Of a stretch of DNA of 64,000 nucleotides, positions 54,243 through 63,288 are shown piece by piece. Below the pieces are notes generated by a model. The model saw only the letters and a list, made by a program, of their open reading frames with translations. It made no database searches and had not been told where the DNA came from. The stretch spans positions 1-64,000 of the forward strand of contig NZ_CABVPL010000033.1 in assembly GCF_902499045.1 (NCBI RefSeq). The letters are read 5' to 3'. The stretch is from Burkholderia latens. GTDB taxonomy: Bacteria; Pseudomonadota; Gammaproteobacteria; Burkholderiales; Burkholderiaceae. Made by a program: the position numbers and the translations under genes. Position 1 is the first letter of the stretch. Each line of letters starts with the position of its first letter.

Positions 54243-55385
54243 TTACATCTTCACTTCGTCGAGCAGCGTCTTCTTGCCGCTCTTGTAGTTGTACAGCGAG
54301 ATCACGCCGTGCTGCAGGTCGCCCTTCGAGTCGAAGGTCGTCGTGCCGATCACGCCCGTGTACTTCGTCGCCGGCATCGCCGCGAGGATCTTCGCCGGGT
54401 CCGTCGAGTTCGCGCGCTTCATCGCGTCGGCGATGATGTACACGGCGTCATACGTGAACGGTGCGTAGATCTGGATCGGCTGGCCGAAGCGCTTCTCGTA
54501 CTTCGCCTTGAACGCGCCGCCGCCCGGCATCTTCTCGAGCGAAGCACCGGCTTCCGAGCACACGATGTTGTCGGTCGCGTCGCCGGCCAGGTCGGCCAGC
54601 TTTTCCGTGCACACGCCGTCGCCCGCGAAGATCTTCGCGCGCAGGCCGAGCTGCTTCGCCTGTTTCGCGAACGGGCCGCCGGTGGCGTCCATGCCGCCGT
54701 ACATGATCGCGTCCGGGTTCTCGCCCTTGATCTTGGTCAGAATCGCGCGGAAGTCGACCGCCTTGTCGTTGGTCGCGTCGTGCGACATCACCTTCAGGCC
54801 GAGCGCCTTCGCCTTCTTCTCGAACTCGTTCGCGAGGCCCTGGCCGTAAGCGGTCGAATCGTCGACCACCGCGACGCTCTTGATGCCCTTCGAATGCGCG
54901 TAGTCCGCGAGTGCCGGGCCTTGCTGCGCATCGGTCGCGACCACGCGGTACGTGGTCTTGAAGCCCTGCTGCGTGTAGGCCGGGTTGGTCGCCGACGGCG
55001 AGATCTGCACGATGCCCGCGTCGCTGTAGATCTTCGATGCCGGGATCGACGTGCCCGAGTTCAGGTGGCCGACCACCGCAACGACCTTGTCGTCGACGAG
55101 CTTCTGCGCAACCTGCGTCGCCTGGCGCGGGTCGGCCGCGTCATCCTGCGGATCCAGTTGCAGCGTGATCTTCTGGCCGCCGATCGTGAGACCCTTGGCG
55201 TTGATCTCCTCGACTGCGAGACGTGCACCGTTTTCGTTGTCCTTGCCCAGGTGTGCAATGCCGCCCGTCAACGGCGCGACGTGGCCGATCTTGACGACTT
55301 GATCGGCGGACGCGTTGCTTGCAGCTGCAGCACACAGCATCGCCGCTGCGGTGATCGGCAACAGCTTTTGCATCTTGATATTCAT
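54243..55385 (-). CDS. Branched-chain amino acid ABC transporter substrate-binding protein (LivK-like)
   Basis: The 380-residue protein has a signal peptide (LLPITAAAMLCAAAASNASA, cleavage near residue 26) and a type I periplasmic-binding fold. Visible segments are VVKIGHVAPLTGGIAHLGKD, VVGHLNSGTSIPASKIYSDA (ligand contacts around GTSIPAS) and VAVVDDSTAYGQGLANEF. The ligand is probably Leu/Ile/Val or another amino acid. GGAGACTTAC precedes the ATG at 55385. No permease or ATPase genes lie next to it, so it must work with a transporter encoded elsewhere. Confidence 0.93.
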   Translation of the reverse strand: MNIKMQKLLPITAAAMLCAAAASNASADQVVKIGHVAPLTGGIAHLGKDNENGARLAVEEINAKGLTIGGQKITLQLDPQDDAADPRQATQVAQKLVDDKVVAVVGHLNSGTSIPASKIYSDAGIVQISPSATNPAYTQQGFKTTYRVVATDAQQGPALADYAHSKGIKSVAVVDDSTAYGQGLANEFEKKAKALGLKVMSHDATNDKAVDFRAILTKIKGENPDAIMYGGMDATGGPFAKQAKQLGLRAKIFAGDGVCTEKLADLAGDATDNIVCSEAGASLEKMPGGGAFKAKYEKRFGQPIQIYAPFTYDAVYIIADAMKRANSTDPAKILAAMPATKYTGVIGTTTFDSKGDLQHGVISLYNYKSGKKTLLDEVKM

Positions 55386-55540
55386 GTAAGTCTCCAGTTC
55401 GGTCCCAAAAAACGCCATCGCCCGGTGCCCCGCTGCCATCCCTGTGTTTGCATTCACTGGACGATTCGCCGGTTGCATCCTTCATGCACTTGGCCTCAAG
55501 CACGTGGGGAAACGGCCGCTTTTAGCAGCTGCCCGCCCGT

Positions 55541-55607
55541 ACTTGCGCGCAAGTGTAGGTGATCAAATTAATTTGTGGGACTTTTTTGGGGTAGTGGTAA
55601 CACTACC
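55541..55607. promoter_or_regulatory. Three palindromes upstream of the LivK-like gene
   Basis: ACTTGCGCGCAAGT (55541-55554) and CAAATTAATTTG (55564-55575) are perfect palindromes; GGTAGTG-GTAA-CACTACC (55590-55607) is a perfect inverted repeat. All lie 155-220 bases before the gene in the gap 55386-55817, which has no gene. They look like operators for more than one regulator. Confidence 0.45.
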
Positions 55608-55817
55608 GATACGCCTGCTCTGGAACGACGACTCGAATATCGTTGCAAGCCCCGCCGGATAAGGGTTTCCGCTAATCACGGACGTACCGCGCGAAAGGTC
55701 GATTTAATGCATTCGCGCGTCATTTCGCTTCGGTATTTTGTGCGCGCGATCGTTGAATGAAACGCGCGTGACAGCACGCGCGTTTCGAGCCTCGATGCGC
55801 GCCGCTCATGCAACCGC

Positions 55818-56900
55818 TCATGCAGCCGCCGCGCGCCATTCGGCGTCGAGCGCGTCGACGAGCTGCGACGTGGTCAACGCCGCGTCGCGCCGCCGTGCGA
55901 GCGGCGCGCCCTGCCCGGCCCACAGCGACAGGTAGTCGCCATCGTTCGCGCGCGCGGCCGCCTGGCGCAGCGGTTGAGTCAGCGCGTTCTGCACCGGATA
56001 CGGCGCGACATCGGCCACGCGCTCGCCGAGCCGCGCCATCAGCGTGTTGCGCAAGCCGCGCGCATGACGCCCGGTGATCGCGCGCGTGACCTGCGTAGAC
56101 GTGTCGGTGCTCGCGAGGAGGCGCGCCTTCCAGTCGGCCGCGATCGCGCTTTCCGCGCACGGGAGGAACGCGGTGCCGAGTTGCGCGGCCTGCGCGCCGA
56201 GCGCGAGCGCGGCCGCCATCCCGCGGCCGTCCATGATGCCGCCCGCGGCGAGCACCGGCAGGCCGGTTGCATCGACGAGCTGCGGCACCAGCGCGAGCGT
56301 GCCGATCAGCGCATCGTCGGCCGCGCCGATGAAGGTGCCGCGATGGCCGCCGGCTTCGGCGCCCTGGGCGGAGATCGCGTCGGCGCCGGCCGCCTGCCAC
56401 GCGAGCCCTTCGGCGACGTGCGTCGCGGTGCCGATCACGTACGTGCCGGCGGCCTTCAGCCGCGCGACGTCGGCTGCATCGAGCACGCCGAACGTGAAAC
56501 TCGCGACCGGCACGCGCAGCGCGACGAGCGTATCGAGCTGCGCGCGGAAGTCGGGCGCGTAGCGCGCCGGCGCGGTGCCGGGCGGCAGCCCGAGCGCCGC
56601 GTTCAGCGGATCGATCGCGGCGAGCGCGCGTGCGACGGTCGCCGCGTCGGGCGCGGCTTCATCGGGCAACACGAACAGGTTCACGGCGAACGGGCGCGCG
56701 GTAGCCGCACGAATCGCGGCGACTTCGGTTTCGATACGGTCCGGCGCGAACGCGCCGGCGCCAATGCTGCCGAGCGCGCCGGCATTGGACGCGGCTGCGG
56801 CCATCGCGGCCGTGCTCGCGCCGACCATCGGCGCCTGCACGAGCGGCAGGCGCAGGCCGAAGCGTTCGGAAAACGGCGTGGAAAACGAACGGGCGGACAT
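55818..56900 (-). CDS. Nitronate monooxygenase-family FMN enzyme
   Basis: The 360-residue TIM-barrel flavoprotein oxidises alkyl nitronates such as propionate-3-nitronate, a toxin from plants and fungi. FMN-site segments are PLVQAPMVGASTAAMAAAAS (about residues 19-38), AISAQGAEAGGHRGTF with the catalytic-region His (about 178-193), and VLAAGGIMDGRGMAAALALG (about 220-239). AAGGA precedes the ATG. The class I/II assignment is not certain. It is single, next to an AT-rich intergenic region. Confidence 0.9.
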   Translation of the reverse strand: MSARSFSTPFSERFGLRLPLVQAPMVGASTAAMAAAASNAGALGSIGAGAFAPDRIETEVAAIRAATARPFAVNLFVLPDEAAPDAATVARALAAIDPLNAALGLPPGTAPARYAPDFRAQLDTLVALRVPVASFTFGVLDAADVARLKAAGTYVIGTATHVAEGLAWQAAGADAISAQGAEAGGHRGTFIGAADDALIGTLALVPQLVDATGLPVLAAGGIMDGRGMAAALALGAQAAQLGTAFLPCAESAIAADWKARLLASTDTSTQVTRAITGRHARGLRNTLMARLGERVADVAPYPVQNALTQPLRQAAARANDGDYLSLWAGQGAPLARRRDAALTTSQLVDALDAEWRAAAA

Positions 56901-57144
56901 GGCGAATCCTTCGATGACGATGCGCGAAAGCGCTTTGTAAAGGCCGACACATCGACTCTATCGAAGCGGCGCGCCGCCGAAAAATGAATAATCGAGATCG
57001 AAACGATCGCTGCGCGAGAAGCGTGCGCGGCGCGCCGCGCACGCGGGCGGGCGTGCTGCAGCGCCGCGCAATCGATGGCACACTAGGCCGCCTCTTTTAC
57101 CATCCGCGGCGCGCGTCGCGCGCCCGTTCGCCAGGAGTTCAAAC

Positions 57145-57837
57145 GTGACTGCCCAATGGATCGACATCCCGACCGGTAACGACAGCTTCGGCGGCTATCT
57201 CGCGCTGCCCAAGCGCGGCAAGGGCCCCGCCGTCATCATCATCCAGGAAATCTTCGGCGTGAACTCGCACATCCGCGCGGTCGCCGATCAATACGCGGCC
57301 GACGGCTTCGTCGCGCTCGCGCCGGACGTGTTCTGGCGCACGCAGCCGCGCGTCGAGCTGACCTACGAAGGCGCCGATCGCGACAAGGGCATCGAGCTGA
57401 TGAAGAAGACCGACATCGGCCTCGCGGTCGCGGACATCGGCGCGGCCGCCGATGTCCTGCGCGCACGCGCCGATGTCGCCGGCAAGGTCGCGGCGATCGG
57501 CTACTGCTTCGGCGGGCAGCTCGCTTATCGCGCAGCGGCGGCCGGTCACGTCGATGCGGCGGTCGCGTATTACGGCGGCGGCATCCAGAACGCGCTCGAC
57601 CTCGCCGCCAAGGTCACGCAGCCGATCCTGTTCCACTACGCGGAGAACGACCACGGCATTCCGCCCGACGCGGTCGAGCAGGTGAAGGGCGCGTTCGCGG
57701 GCCGCGGCAACGCATCGTTCCACCTGTATCCGGGCGCCGAGCACGGCTTCAACTGCACGGACCGCGCGTCGTACAACCAGCGCGCGTCGGCGCTCGCGCA
57801 CGGCCGCACGCTGACGTTCCTCGCCGAGCACCTGTAA
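57145..57837 (+). CDS. Dienelactone hydrolase-family protein
   Basis: The 230-residue alpha/beta hydrolase has the dienelactone hydrolase triad: Cys in IGYCFGGQLAYRA (about residue 120), Asp in AENDHGIPPDAV (about 168), and His in PGAEHGFNCTDRASY (about 198). VIIIQEIFGVNSHIRAVADQ holds the conserved Glu near residue 36. True enzymes open dienelactone in chlorocatechol breakdown, but stand-alone copies such as this may act on other lactones or esters. Translation starts at GTG with AGGAG upstream. No chlorocatechol genes are nearby. Confidence 0.92.
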   Translation: MTAQWIDIPTGNDSFGGYLALPKRGKGPAVIIIQEIFGVNSHIRAVADQYAADGFVALAPDVFWRTQPRVELTYEGADRDKGIELMKKTDIGLAVADIGAAADVLRARADVAGKVAAIGYCFGGQLAYRAAAAGHVDAAVAYYGGGIQNALDLAAKVTQPILFHYAENDHGIPPDAVEQVKGAFAGRGNASFHLYPGAEHGFNCTDRASYNQRASALAHGRTLTFLAEHL

Positions 57838-57916
57838 AAGCCCGGCAGCGGGCCCGGTGCGCCGGTCCCGCGTTATCCTCCCCTCATCGCCACGAGTCAC
57901 AACGGGGGTGACAGCG

Positions 57917-59395
57917 ATGCACTCGGACTATCTCGCGCACGACGCGATCGGCCTCGCCGCACTCGTGCGCGAGCGCAAGGCAAGCCCGCGCGAACTGCTC
58001 GACGCCGCGATCGGGCAGGCCGAAGCGGTCAACGGCGCGGTCAACGCGATCGTGCTGCAGGACTACGATGCCGCGCGCAAGCGCACGGACTCGGCACACG
58101 CCGCCGCCCCCGACGCGCCATTCGCGGGCGTCCCGTATCTCGTCAAGGATCTCGGCGCGGCCGTCGCCGGGCTGCCGCTGTCGATGGGCAGCCGGCACTA
58201 CCGCTACTTCGTCCCCGCCGACGACTCGCCGGTGATCGCGCGCAGCCGCGCGGCAGGCCTCAACGTGTTCGGCAAGACGAACACGTCGGAAATCGGCCAG
58301 ATGCCGTACACCGAACCCGAGCTGTTCGGCGCGTGCCGCAATCCGTGGAATCTCGATCACACGCCCGGCGGCTCGAGCGGCGGCGCGGCCGCGGCCGTCG
58401 CGGCCGGCATCGTGCCGCTCGCGCATGCGTCCGACGGCGGCGGCTCGATCCGGATCCCTGCGTCGTGCTGCGGGCTGTTCGGGCTGAAGCCGAGCCGCAA
58501 TCCGCTGCTGGTCGATCTGCCGTCGAACGGCGAGCTGGTCGTCCAGCATGCGGTGTCGCGCAGCGTGCGCGACAGCGCGCTGCTGCTCGACGTGACGACC
58601 GGCCAGACGTTGCCGCCCGGCGCGCCCGGCACCTTTGTCGGCGCGCTCGATACGCCGCCGGGGCCGCTGCGGATCGGCCTCGTCACCGACCCGATGCTCG
58701 CGCCGGCGCTCGACGACGACACGCGCGCGGCGCTCGACGATGCCGCCGCATTGGTCGAATCGCTCGGCCATCACGTCGAACCCGCGACGCTGCACATCGA
58801 CCGCGCACGCACGGCGGAGACCTTTCTCACGCTGTGGGCAACGATCGCCGAGGAGATGGTGCTCGGCGCGCGCGCGCTGACCGGACGCACGCCGAAGCGC
58901 GCCGAATTCGAACCGGCGACATGGGCGATGGCGGTGGTCGGCCGGCGTGTCGCCCGCGCGCGGCTCGCGGACGTGCTCGAATGGCAGCGCCAGCTGACCG
59001 TGCAGGTCGCGGGCGTCGTGTCGCGCTACGACGCGATCCTGTGCGCGACGCTCGCGGGGCCGCCGGTGAAGATCGGCGAGCTGCAGCCGAGCGCACTCGA
59101 AGCCGCGCAGATGAAATTGCTCGGCGCGCTGCCGGTGAAGCCGCTGCTGCGGGAAATGCTCGCGAGATCGTCGGAGAAGGCGTTCGCATGGGCCGGCTGC
59201 ACCGAGCTGTTCAACCTGACGGGCCAGCCGGCGATGTCGGTGCCGCTCTACTGGAACGCGCGCGGGCTGCCGATCGGCGTGCAGTTCGTCGCGCGGCACG
59301 CCGACGATGCGTTGCTGCTGAAGCTCGCGCGCCAGCTCGAGCAGGCGCGGCCGTGGTTCGACCGGCGTCCGCCGCTGATGCAGGCGCAGCGCTGA
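57917..59395 (+). CDS. Amidase-signature-family hydrolase
   Basis: The 492-residue enzyme has the Ser-cisSer-Lys triad: Lys in [13 protein letters not shown] (about residue 76), cis-Ser in [16 protein letters not shown] (about 152), and the nucleophile Ser in [17 protein letters not shown] (about 175). It hydrolyses amides; it lacks GatB/C neighbours, so it is not the Glu-tRNA amidotransferase subunit. The substrate is unknown. The ATG at 57917 follows GGGGGTGACAGCG. It ends at a terminator shared with metF. Confidence 0.92.
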   Translation: MHSDYLAHDAIGLAALVRERKASPRELLDAAIGQAEAVNGAVNAIVLQDYDAARKRTDSAHAAAPDAPFAGVPYLVKDLGAAVAGLPLSMGSRHYRYFVPADDSPVIARSRAAGLNVFGKTNTSEIGQMPYTEPELFGACRNPWNLDHTPGGSSGGAAAAVAAGIVPLAHASDGGGSIRIPASCCGLFGLKPSRNPLLVDLPSNGELVVQHAVSRSVRDSALLLDVTTGQTLPPGAPGTFVGALDTPPGPLRIGLVTDPMLAPALDDDTRAALDDAAALVESLGHHVEPATLHIDRARTAETFLTLWATIAEEMVLGARALTGRTPKRAEFEPATWAMAVVGRRVARARLADVLEWQRQLTVQVAGVVSRYDAILCATLAGPPVKIGELQPSALEAAQMKLLGALPVKPLLREMLARSSEKAFAWAGCTELFNLTGQPAMSVPLYWNARGLPIGVQFVARHADDALLLKLARQLEQARPWFDRRPPLMQAQR

Positions 59396-59429
59396 CGCGG
59401 GCGCCGTCGGCGCCGCCACCGCGGCGAAA

Positions 59430-59462
59430 AAAGCCCCGCCGGCTTGCCGTCGGCGGGGCTTT
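59430..59462. terminator. Bidirectional terminator between amidase gene and metF
   Basis: AAAGCCCCGCCG and CGGCGGGGCTTT pair with a short GC-containing loop, with an A run before. It ends both the amidase gene and the ahcY-metF operon. Confidence 0.88.
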
Positions 59463-59487
59463 CGCGCATGCAACCGCGTGATGACGC

Positions 59488-60318
59488 TTACATCGACAGC
59501 CGTTCGCAGATGGTCCGCGTCGCGGACGCCGCGTTCAGCGTATAGAAGTGCAGCCCCGGCACGCCCGCGTCGATCAGGCGCTGGCACAGGCTCGTGACGA
59601 CGTCCGCGCCGAACGCGCGGATCGCGTCGCGATCGTCGCCGAAGCTCTCGAGCCGGCGCGCGACCCAGCGCGGCACTTCCGCGCCGCACATGTCGGAGAA
59701 CCGCATCAGCTGCGAGAAGTTCGTGATCGGCATGATGCCCGGCACGATCGGCACGTCCACGCCGAGCTTGCGCGCATCGTCGACGAAGCGGAAATACGCG
59801 TCCGCATTGAAGAAATACTGCGTGATCGCGGAATTCGCGCCGGCTTTCACCTTGCGCGCGAAGTTCTCCAGATCGGCCTTCGGCGAACGCGATTGCGGGT
59901 GGTACTCCGGATAGCCGGCGACTTCGATGTGGAACCAGTCGCCATGCTGCGCGCGGATGAAGCTGACGAGCTCGGACGCATAGCGCAGCTCGCCGACCTC
60001 GCCCATCCCCGACGGCAGGTCGCCGCGCAGCGCGACGATGTGCCGGATGCCGTGCGAGCGGTACTGGTCGAGGATCGCGCGCAGGCTGTCGCGCGACGAG
60101 CCGATGCACGACAGGTGCGGTGCGGCCTCGAGGCCGTCCTTCTGCATGTCGAGCACGGTGTCGAGCGTGCCTTGCTGCGTCGAGCCGCCGGCGCCGAACG
60201 TCACGGAGACGAATTTCGGCTTCAGCGGCAGCAGCTGCGCACGCGTCGCGCGCAGCTTCTCGACGCCGTCCGCCGTCTTCGGCGGGAAGAATTCAAACGA
60301 AAGTTCGATCGGTTTCAT
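59488..60318 (-). CDS. metF: 5,10-Methylenetetrahydrofolate reductase
   Basis: MetF makes 5-methyltetrahydrofolate with FAD and NADH, providing the methyl group for methionine. The 276-residue TIM-barrel protein has MKPIELSFEFFPPKT at the start (catalytic-region Glu), FVSVTFGAGGSTQQGT, HLSCIGSS and IVALRGDLP. It is the last gene of the ahcY operon, 24 bases after the membrane protein gene. The ATG at 60318 gives the family start. Confidence 0.96.
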   Translation of the reverse strand: MKPIELSFEFFPPKTADGVEKLRATRAQLLPLKPKFVSVTFGAGGSTQQGTLDTVLDMQKDGLEAAPHLSCIGSSRDSLRAILDQYRSHGIRHIVALRGDLPSGMGEVGELRYASELVSFIRAQHGDWFHIEVAGYPEYHPQSRSPKADLENFARKVKAGANSAITQYFFNADAYFRFVDDARKLGVDVPIVPGIMPITNFSQLMRFSDMCGAEVPRWVARRLESFGDDRDAIRAFGADVVTSLCQRLIDAGVPGLHFYTLNAASATRTICERLSM

Positions 60319-60342
60319 GATTCGCAAGAGTGGGCGCGGCCG

Positions 60343-60696
60343 TCAGCCGATGTCGCGCTGCCCGAAGATCAGCGCGGACAGCAGCCACGACACGATGCTG
60401 TACAGGATCGAACCGAAGAACGCGGACCAGAAACCCGACACCTCGAAACCCTTCAGCAGCGACGACGCGAACCAGAAGCACAGCGCGTTCACGACGAGGA
60501 TGAATACGCCGAGCGTGACGATCGTGACCGGCAGCGTCAGCAGGATCAGCACCGGACGGATCACCGTGTTGATCAGGCCGAGCACGACCGCGATGATCAG
60601 CGCGGTGCCGAAGCTCTTGATGTGGATCGACGGCACGAGGTACGTGATGATCAGCAGCGCGAGGGCGTTGATGACCCAGGTGAGAATGACGCTCAT
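60343..60696 (-). CDS. Phage holin 4-like membrane protein (YvlD family), not phage
   Basis: The 117-residue inner-membrane protein has four hydrophobic segments: ILTWVINALALLIITYLVPS, FGTALIIAVVLGLINTVIRP, LILLTLPVTIVTLGVFILVV and SAFFGSILYSIVSWLLSALI. The family name comes from resemblance to holins, but this copy lies between ahcY and metF, an arrangement found in other beta-proteobacteria. Its role in the methyl cycle is unknown. Its expression should be controlled by the SAH riboswitch upstream of ahcY. Confidence 0.88.
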   Translation of the reverse strand: MSVILTWVINALALLIITYLVPSIHIKSFGTALIIAVVLGLINTVIRPVLILLTLPVTIVTLGVFILVVNALCFWFASSLLKGFEVSGFWSAFFGSILYSIVSWLLSALIFGQRDIG

Positions 60697-60854
60697 GGAG
60701 GGCTCCGGTTCGGTTGTCGATCTGGTCGGTCAATGCGTTCGGCCGCCGCCTGCCGCCGTGCGTGCCCGCGGGCACGGCGCGACGGCAGGCGATCCGGCAC
60801 CGTGCCGCCGCACCGCGCATCCGACGCCGGCATGCGCGGTGCGGCGGCGGCACA

Positions 60855-62276
60855 TCAATAGCGGTAGTGGTTCGGCTTGAACGGGCCGTCCTTCTGCACG
60901 CCGATGTACGCAGCCTGTTCGTCCGACAGCACGGACAGGTTCGCGCCGATGCGCGCGAGGTGCAGGCGCGCGACCTTTTCGTCGAGATGCTTCGGCAGCA
61001 CGTACACCTTGTTCTCGTACTGGTCGCCGCGCGTGAAGAGCTCGATCTGCGCGAGCGTCTGGTTCGCGAACGAGTTCGACATCACGAACGACGGGTGGCC
61101 CGTCGCGCAGCCGAGGTTCACGAGACGGCCTTCGGCCAGCAGGATGATGCGCTTGCCGTCCGGGAAGATGATGTGGTCGACCTGCGGCTTGATGTTTTCC
61201 CACTGGTACTGGCGCGTCGACGCGACGTCGATTTCCGAGTCGAAGTGGCCGATGTTGCAGACGATCGCGTTGTGGCGCATCGCCTTCATGTGATCGTGGT
61301 TGATCACGTGGTAGTTGCCGGTCGCCGTCACGAAGATGTCGGCCTTGTCGGCCGCGTATTCCATCGTCACGACGCGGTAGCCTTCCATCGCCGCCTGCAG
61401 CGCGCAGATCGGATCGATTTCGGTGACCCACACGGTCGCGCCCAGGCCGCGCAGCGATTGCGCGCAGCCCTTGCCCACGTCGCCGTAGCCGGCGACGACC
61501 GCAACCTTGCCCGCGATCATCACGTCGGTCGCGCGCTTGATGCCGTCGACGAGCGACTCGCGGCAGCCGTACAGGTTGTCGAACTTCGACTTCGTGACCG
61601 AATCGTTCACGTTGAACGCCGGGAACGGCAGGCGGCCGTCCTTTTCCATCTGGTACAGGCGGTGCACGCCGGTCGTGGTCTCTTCGGTCACGCCCTTGAT
61701 GTGCGCGAGGCGCTTCGAGTACCAGTTCGCGTCGATGTCGAGATGCTTCGCGATCGACTTGTACAGCGCGACTTCTTCCTCGTTGGTCGGCTTCGCGATG
61801 ACCGAACGGTCCTTCTCGGCCTTCGAGCCGAGGATCAGCAGCAGCGTTGCGTCGCCGCCGTCGTCCAGGATCATGTTCGCGAATTCGCCGTTCGGCCATT
61901 CGAAGATGCGGTGCGAGAACTCCCAGTATTCGTCGAGCGATTCGCCCTTGAACGCGAACACCGGCGTGCCGGCTTCGACGATCGCGGCAGCAGCGTGGTC
62001 CTGCGTCGAGAAGATGTTGCACGACGCCCAGCGGACGTCGGCGCCGAGCGCCTTCAGCGTCTCGATCAGCACGCCGGTCTGGATCGTCATGTGCAGCGAA
62101 CCTGCGATGCGCGCGCCCTTCAGCGGCTGCTGGGCCTTGTATTCGTCGCGGATCTGCACGAGGCCCGGCATTTCGGTCTCGGCGATGTTGAGTTCCTTGC
62201 GGCCCCAGCCTGCAAGCGCCATGTCGGCGACGACGTAATCGTTGGAAGCCTTGGAATCGATAATGGCGTTCATCAC
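60855..62276 (-). CDS. ahcY: Adenosylhomocysteinase
   Basis: AhcY splits S-adenosylhomocysteine into adenosine and homocysteine, clearing the inhibitor of methyltransferases. The 473-residue protein has [20 protein letters not shown], the NAD site [20 protein letters not shown] (about residues 260-279), and the C-terminal KPNHYRY with the Lys/Tyr residues that complete the partner's NAD site. GGAGGGCGTG precedes the ATG. It is first in ahcY-TM-metF, behind the riboswitch. Confidence 0.98.
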   Translation of the reverse strand: MMNAIIDSKASNDYVVADMALAGWGRKELNIAETEMPGLVQIRDEYKAQQPLKGARIAGSLHMTIQTGVLIETLKALGADVRWASCNIFSTQDHAAAAIVEAGTPVFAFKGESLDEYWEFSHRIFEWPNGEFANMILDDGGDATLLLILGSKAEKDRSVIAKPTNEEEVALYKSIAKHLDIDANWYSKRLAHIKGVTEETTTGVHRLYQMEKDGRLPFPAFNVNDSVTKSKFDNLYGCRESLVDGIKRATDVMIAGKVAVVAGYGDVGKGCAQSLRGLGATVWVTEIDPICALQAAMEGYRVVTMEYAADKADIFVTATGNYHVINHDHMKAMRHNAIVCNIGHFDSEIDVASTRQYQWENIKPQVDHIIFPDGKRIILLAEGRLVNLGCATGHPSFVMSNSFANQTLAQIELFTRGDQYENKVYVLPKHLDEKVARLHLARIGANLSVLSDEQAAYIGVQKDGPFKPNHYRY

Positions 62277-62309
62277 GCCCTCCTTTCTAAAAAAGTTCTA
62301 GAAATTGGT

Positions 62310-62420
62310 GACGTGAGCGCCGTTCAGGAAGCGGGGCCGGGCGCGAATCTCGCCGCACGGCTGCTTGGTGAAGCTCTCCGAGCCTGGCGGACGCAGAAGG
62401 TCCGTCGCAACGCTCCTCGG
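62310..62420 (-). promoter_or_regulatory. S-adenosylhomocysteine (SAH) riboswitch
   Basis: On the minus strand the element opens with CCGAGGAGCGTTGCGAC (from 62420), then GCCAGGCTCGG, and closes with AACGGCGCTCACGTC (to about 62310). CCGAGG pairs with the CTCGG element and GAGCG with CGCTC, as in the SAH riboswitch consensus of beta-proteobacteria. It ends about 34 bases before the ahcY start and should turn expression on when SAH is high. A -10 (TACAAT, 62438-62433) lies just upstream. Confidence 0.93.
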
Positions 62421-62468
62421 AAAACGGGTGGGATTGTAGCAAATCGGCGCGGGAATTGTGCGCCGTGC

Positions 62469-62496
62469 GCACCACGCACCACGCACCACGCGCCAC
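62469..62496. repeat. Four tandem copies of a 7-bp unit
   Basis: GCACCAC is repeated three times (62469-62489), and a fourth copy reads GCGCCAC (62490-62496). It lies just upstream of the ahcY promoter, so it may be a slippage-prone tract or a regulator site. Confidence 0.7.
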
Positions 62497-62531
62497 GCGC
62501 GGCGCCGGCGCGCGTGGGGGCGATGAAAGGG

Positions 62532-63266
62532 TCAGTCCTCCGCGCCGACCCAGGCCTGCTCGCGCAGCCGCGCACGCAGGCGCGCAACCGCCTGGCTGTG
62601 CAACTGGCACACGCGCGACTCGCTGACCTCGAGCACCGCGCCGATCTCGCGCAGGTTCAGCCCGCGCTCGTAGTACAGCGACATCAGCAGCTTCTCGCGC
62701 TCGGGCAGCCGGTCGATCGCGTCGACGAGCGCCTCGCGCAGATGCTCGTCGAGCAGCGCCGACAACGGATCGGCGTGATCGACGCGATAGCGGTCGAGGA
62801 ACGGCTCGTCGTCGGCCGCGCGGTCGAAATCCTCGTAGTAGATGAGCTGGCTGCCGTGCAGGTCCTGCAGCATCCCCTGGTATTCGTCGAGCGGCATCTT
62901 CAGATGCTCCGCGATCTCGGCCTCGCTCGCCGAACGGCCGAGCTGCTGCTCGACCTGGTGCACCGCGTACTCGACCTCGCGCGACGTCTTGCGCAGGCTG
63001 CGCGGCAGCCAGTCGTTGCTGCGCAGCTCGTCGAGCATGGCGCCGCGAATACGCTGCGTCGCGTAGGTCTCGAACTGCGCGCCCTGGTCTTCCTTGTAGC
63101 GGCCGGCCGCGTCCATCAGGCCGATCATGCCGGCCTGGATCAGGTCGTCGAGATCGACACTCGCCGGCATCTTCGCGACGAGTTGCAGCCCCAGGCGGCG
63201 CACGAGCGGCGCGTATTGCGCGAGCACGTCGGCCTGCGTCATCTTTCCCTGAGCGTTGTACATCAT
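62532..63266 (-). CDS. fliA: Flagellar sigma factor FliA (sigma-28)
   Basis: FliA directs RNA polymerase to late flagellar and chemotaxis genes. The 244-residue protein has sigma region 2 (VDLDDLIQAGMIGLMDAAGR, FETYATQRIRGAMLDELRSN), region 3 (QLGRSASEAEIAEHLKM) and region 4 (LREIGAVLEVSESRVCQLHS). No region 1 is present, as expected for group 3. GGAGAGAGCC precedes two adjacent ATG codons at 63266 and 63263. flhG ends 22 bases upstream, so it sits in the flhF-flhG-fliA type operon. Confidence 0.97.
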   Translation of the reverse strand: MMYNAQGKMTQADVLAQYAPLVRRLGLQLVAKMPASVDLDDLIQAGMIGLMDAAGRYKEDQGAQFETYATQRIRGAMLDELRSNDWLPRSLRKTSREVEYAVHQVEQQLGRSASEAEIAEHLKMPLDEYQGMLQDLHGSQLIYYEDFDRAADDEPFLDRYRVDHADPLSALLDEHLREALVDAIDRLPEREKLLMSLYYERGLNLREIGAVLEVSESRVCQLHSQAVARLRARLREQAWVGAED

Positions 63267-63288
63267 GGCTCTCTCCTTCCGGTGGCGC

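Noticed and set aside
60343-60696. Phage holin annotation as evidence of a prophage
   Set aside because: No other phage genes are near, and the gene is part of a conserved methyl-cycle operon.
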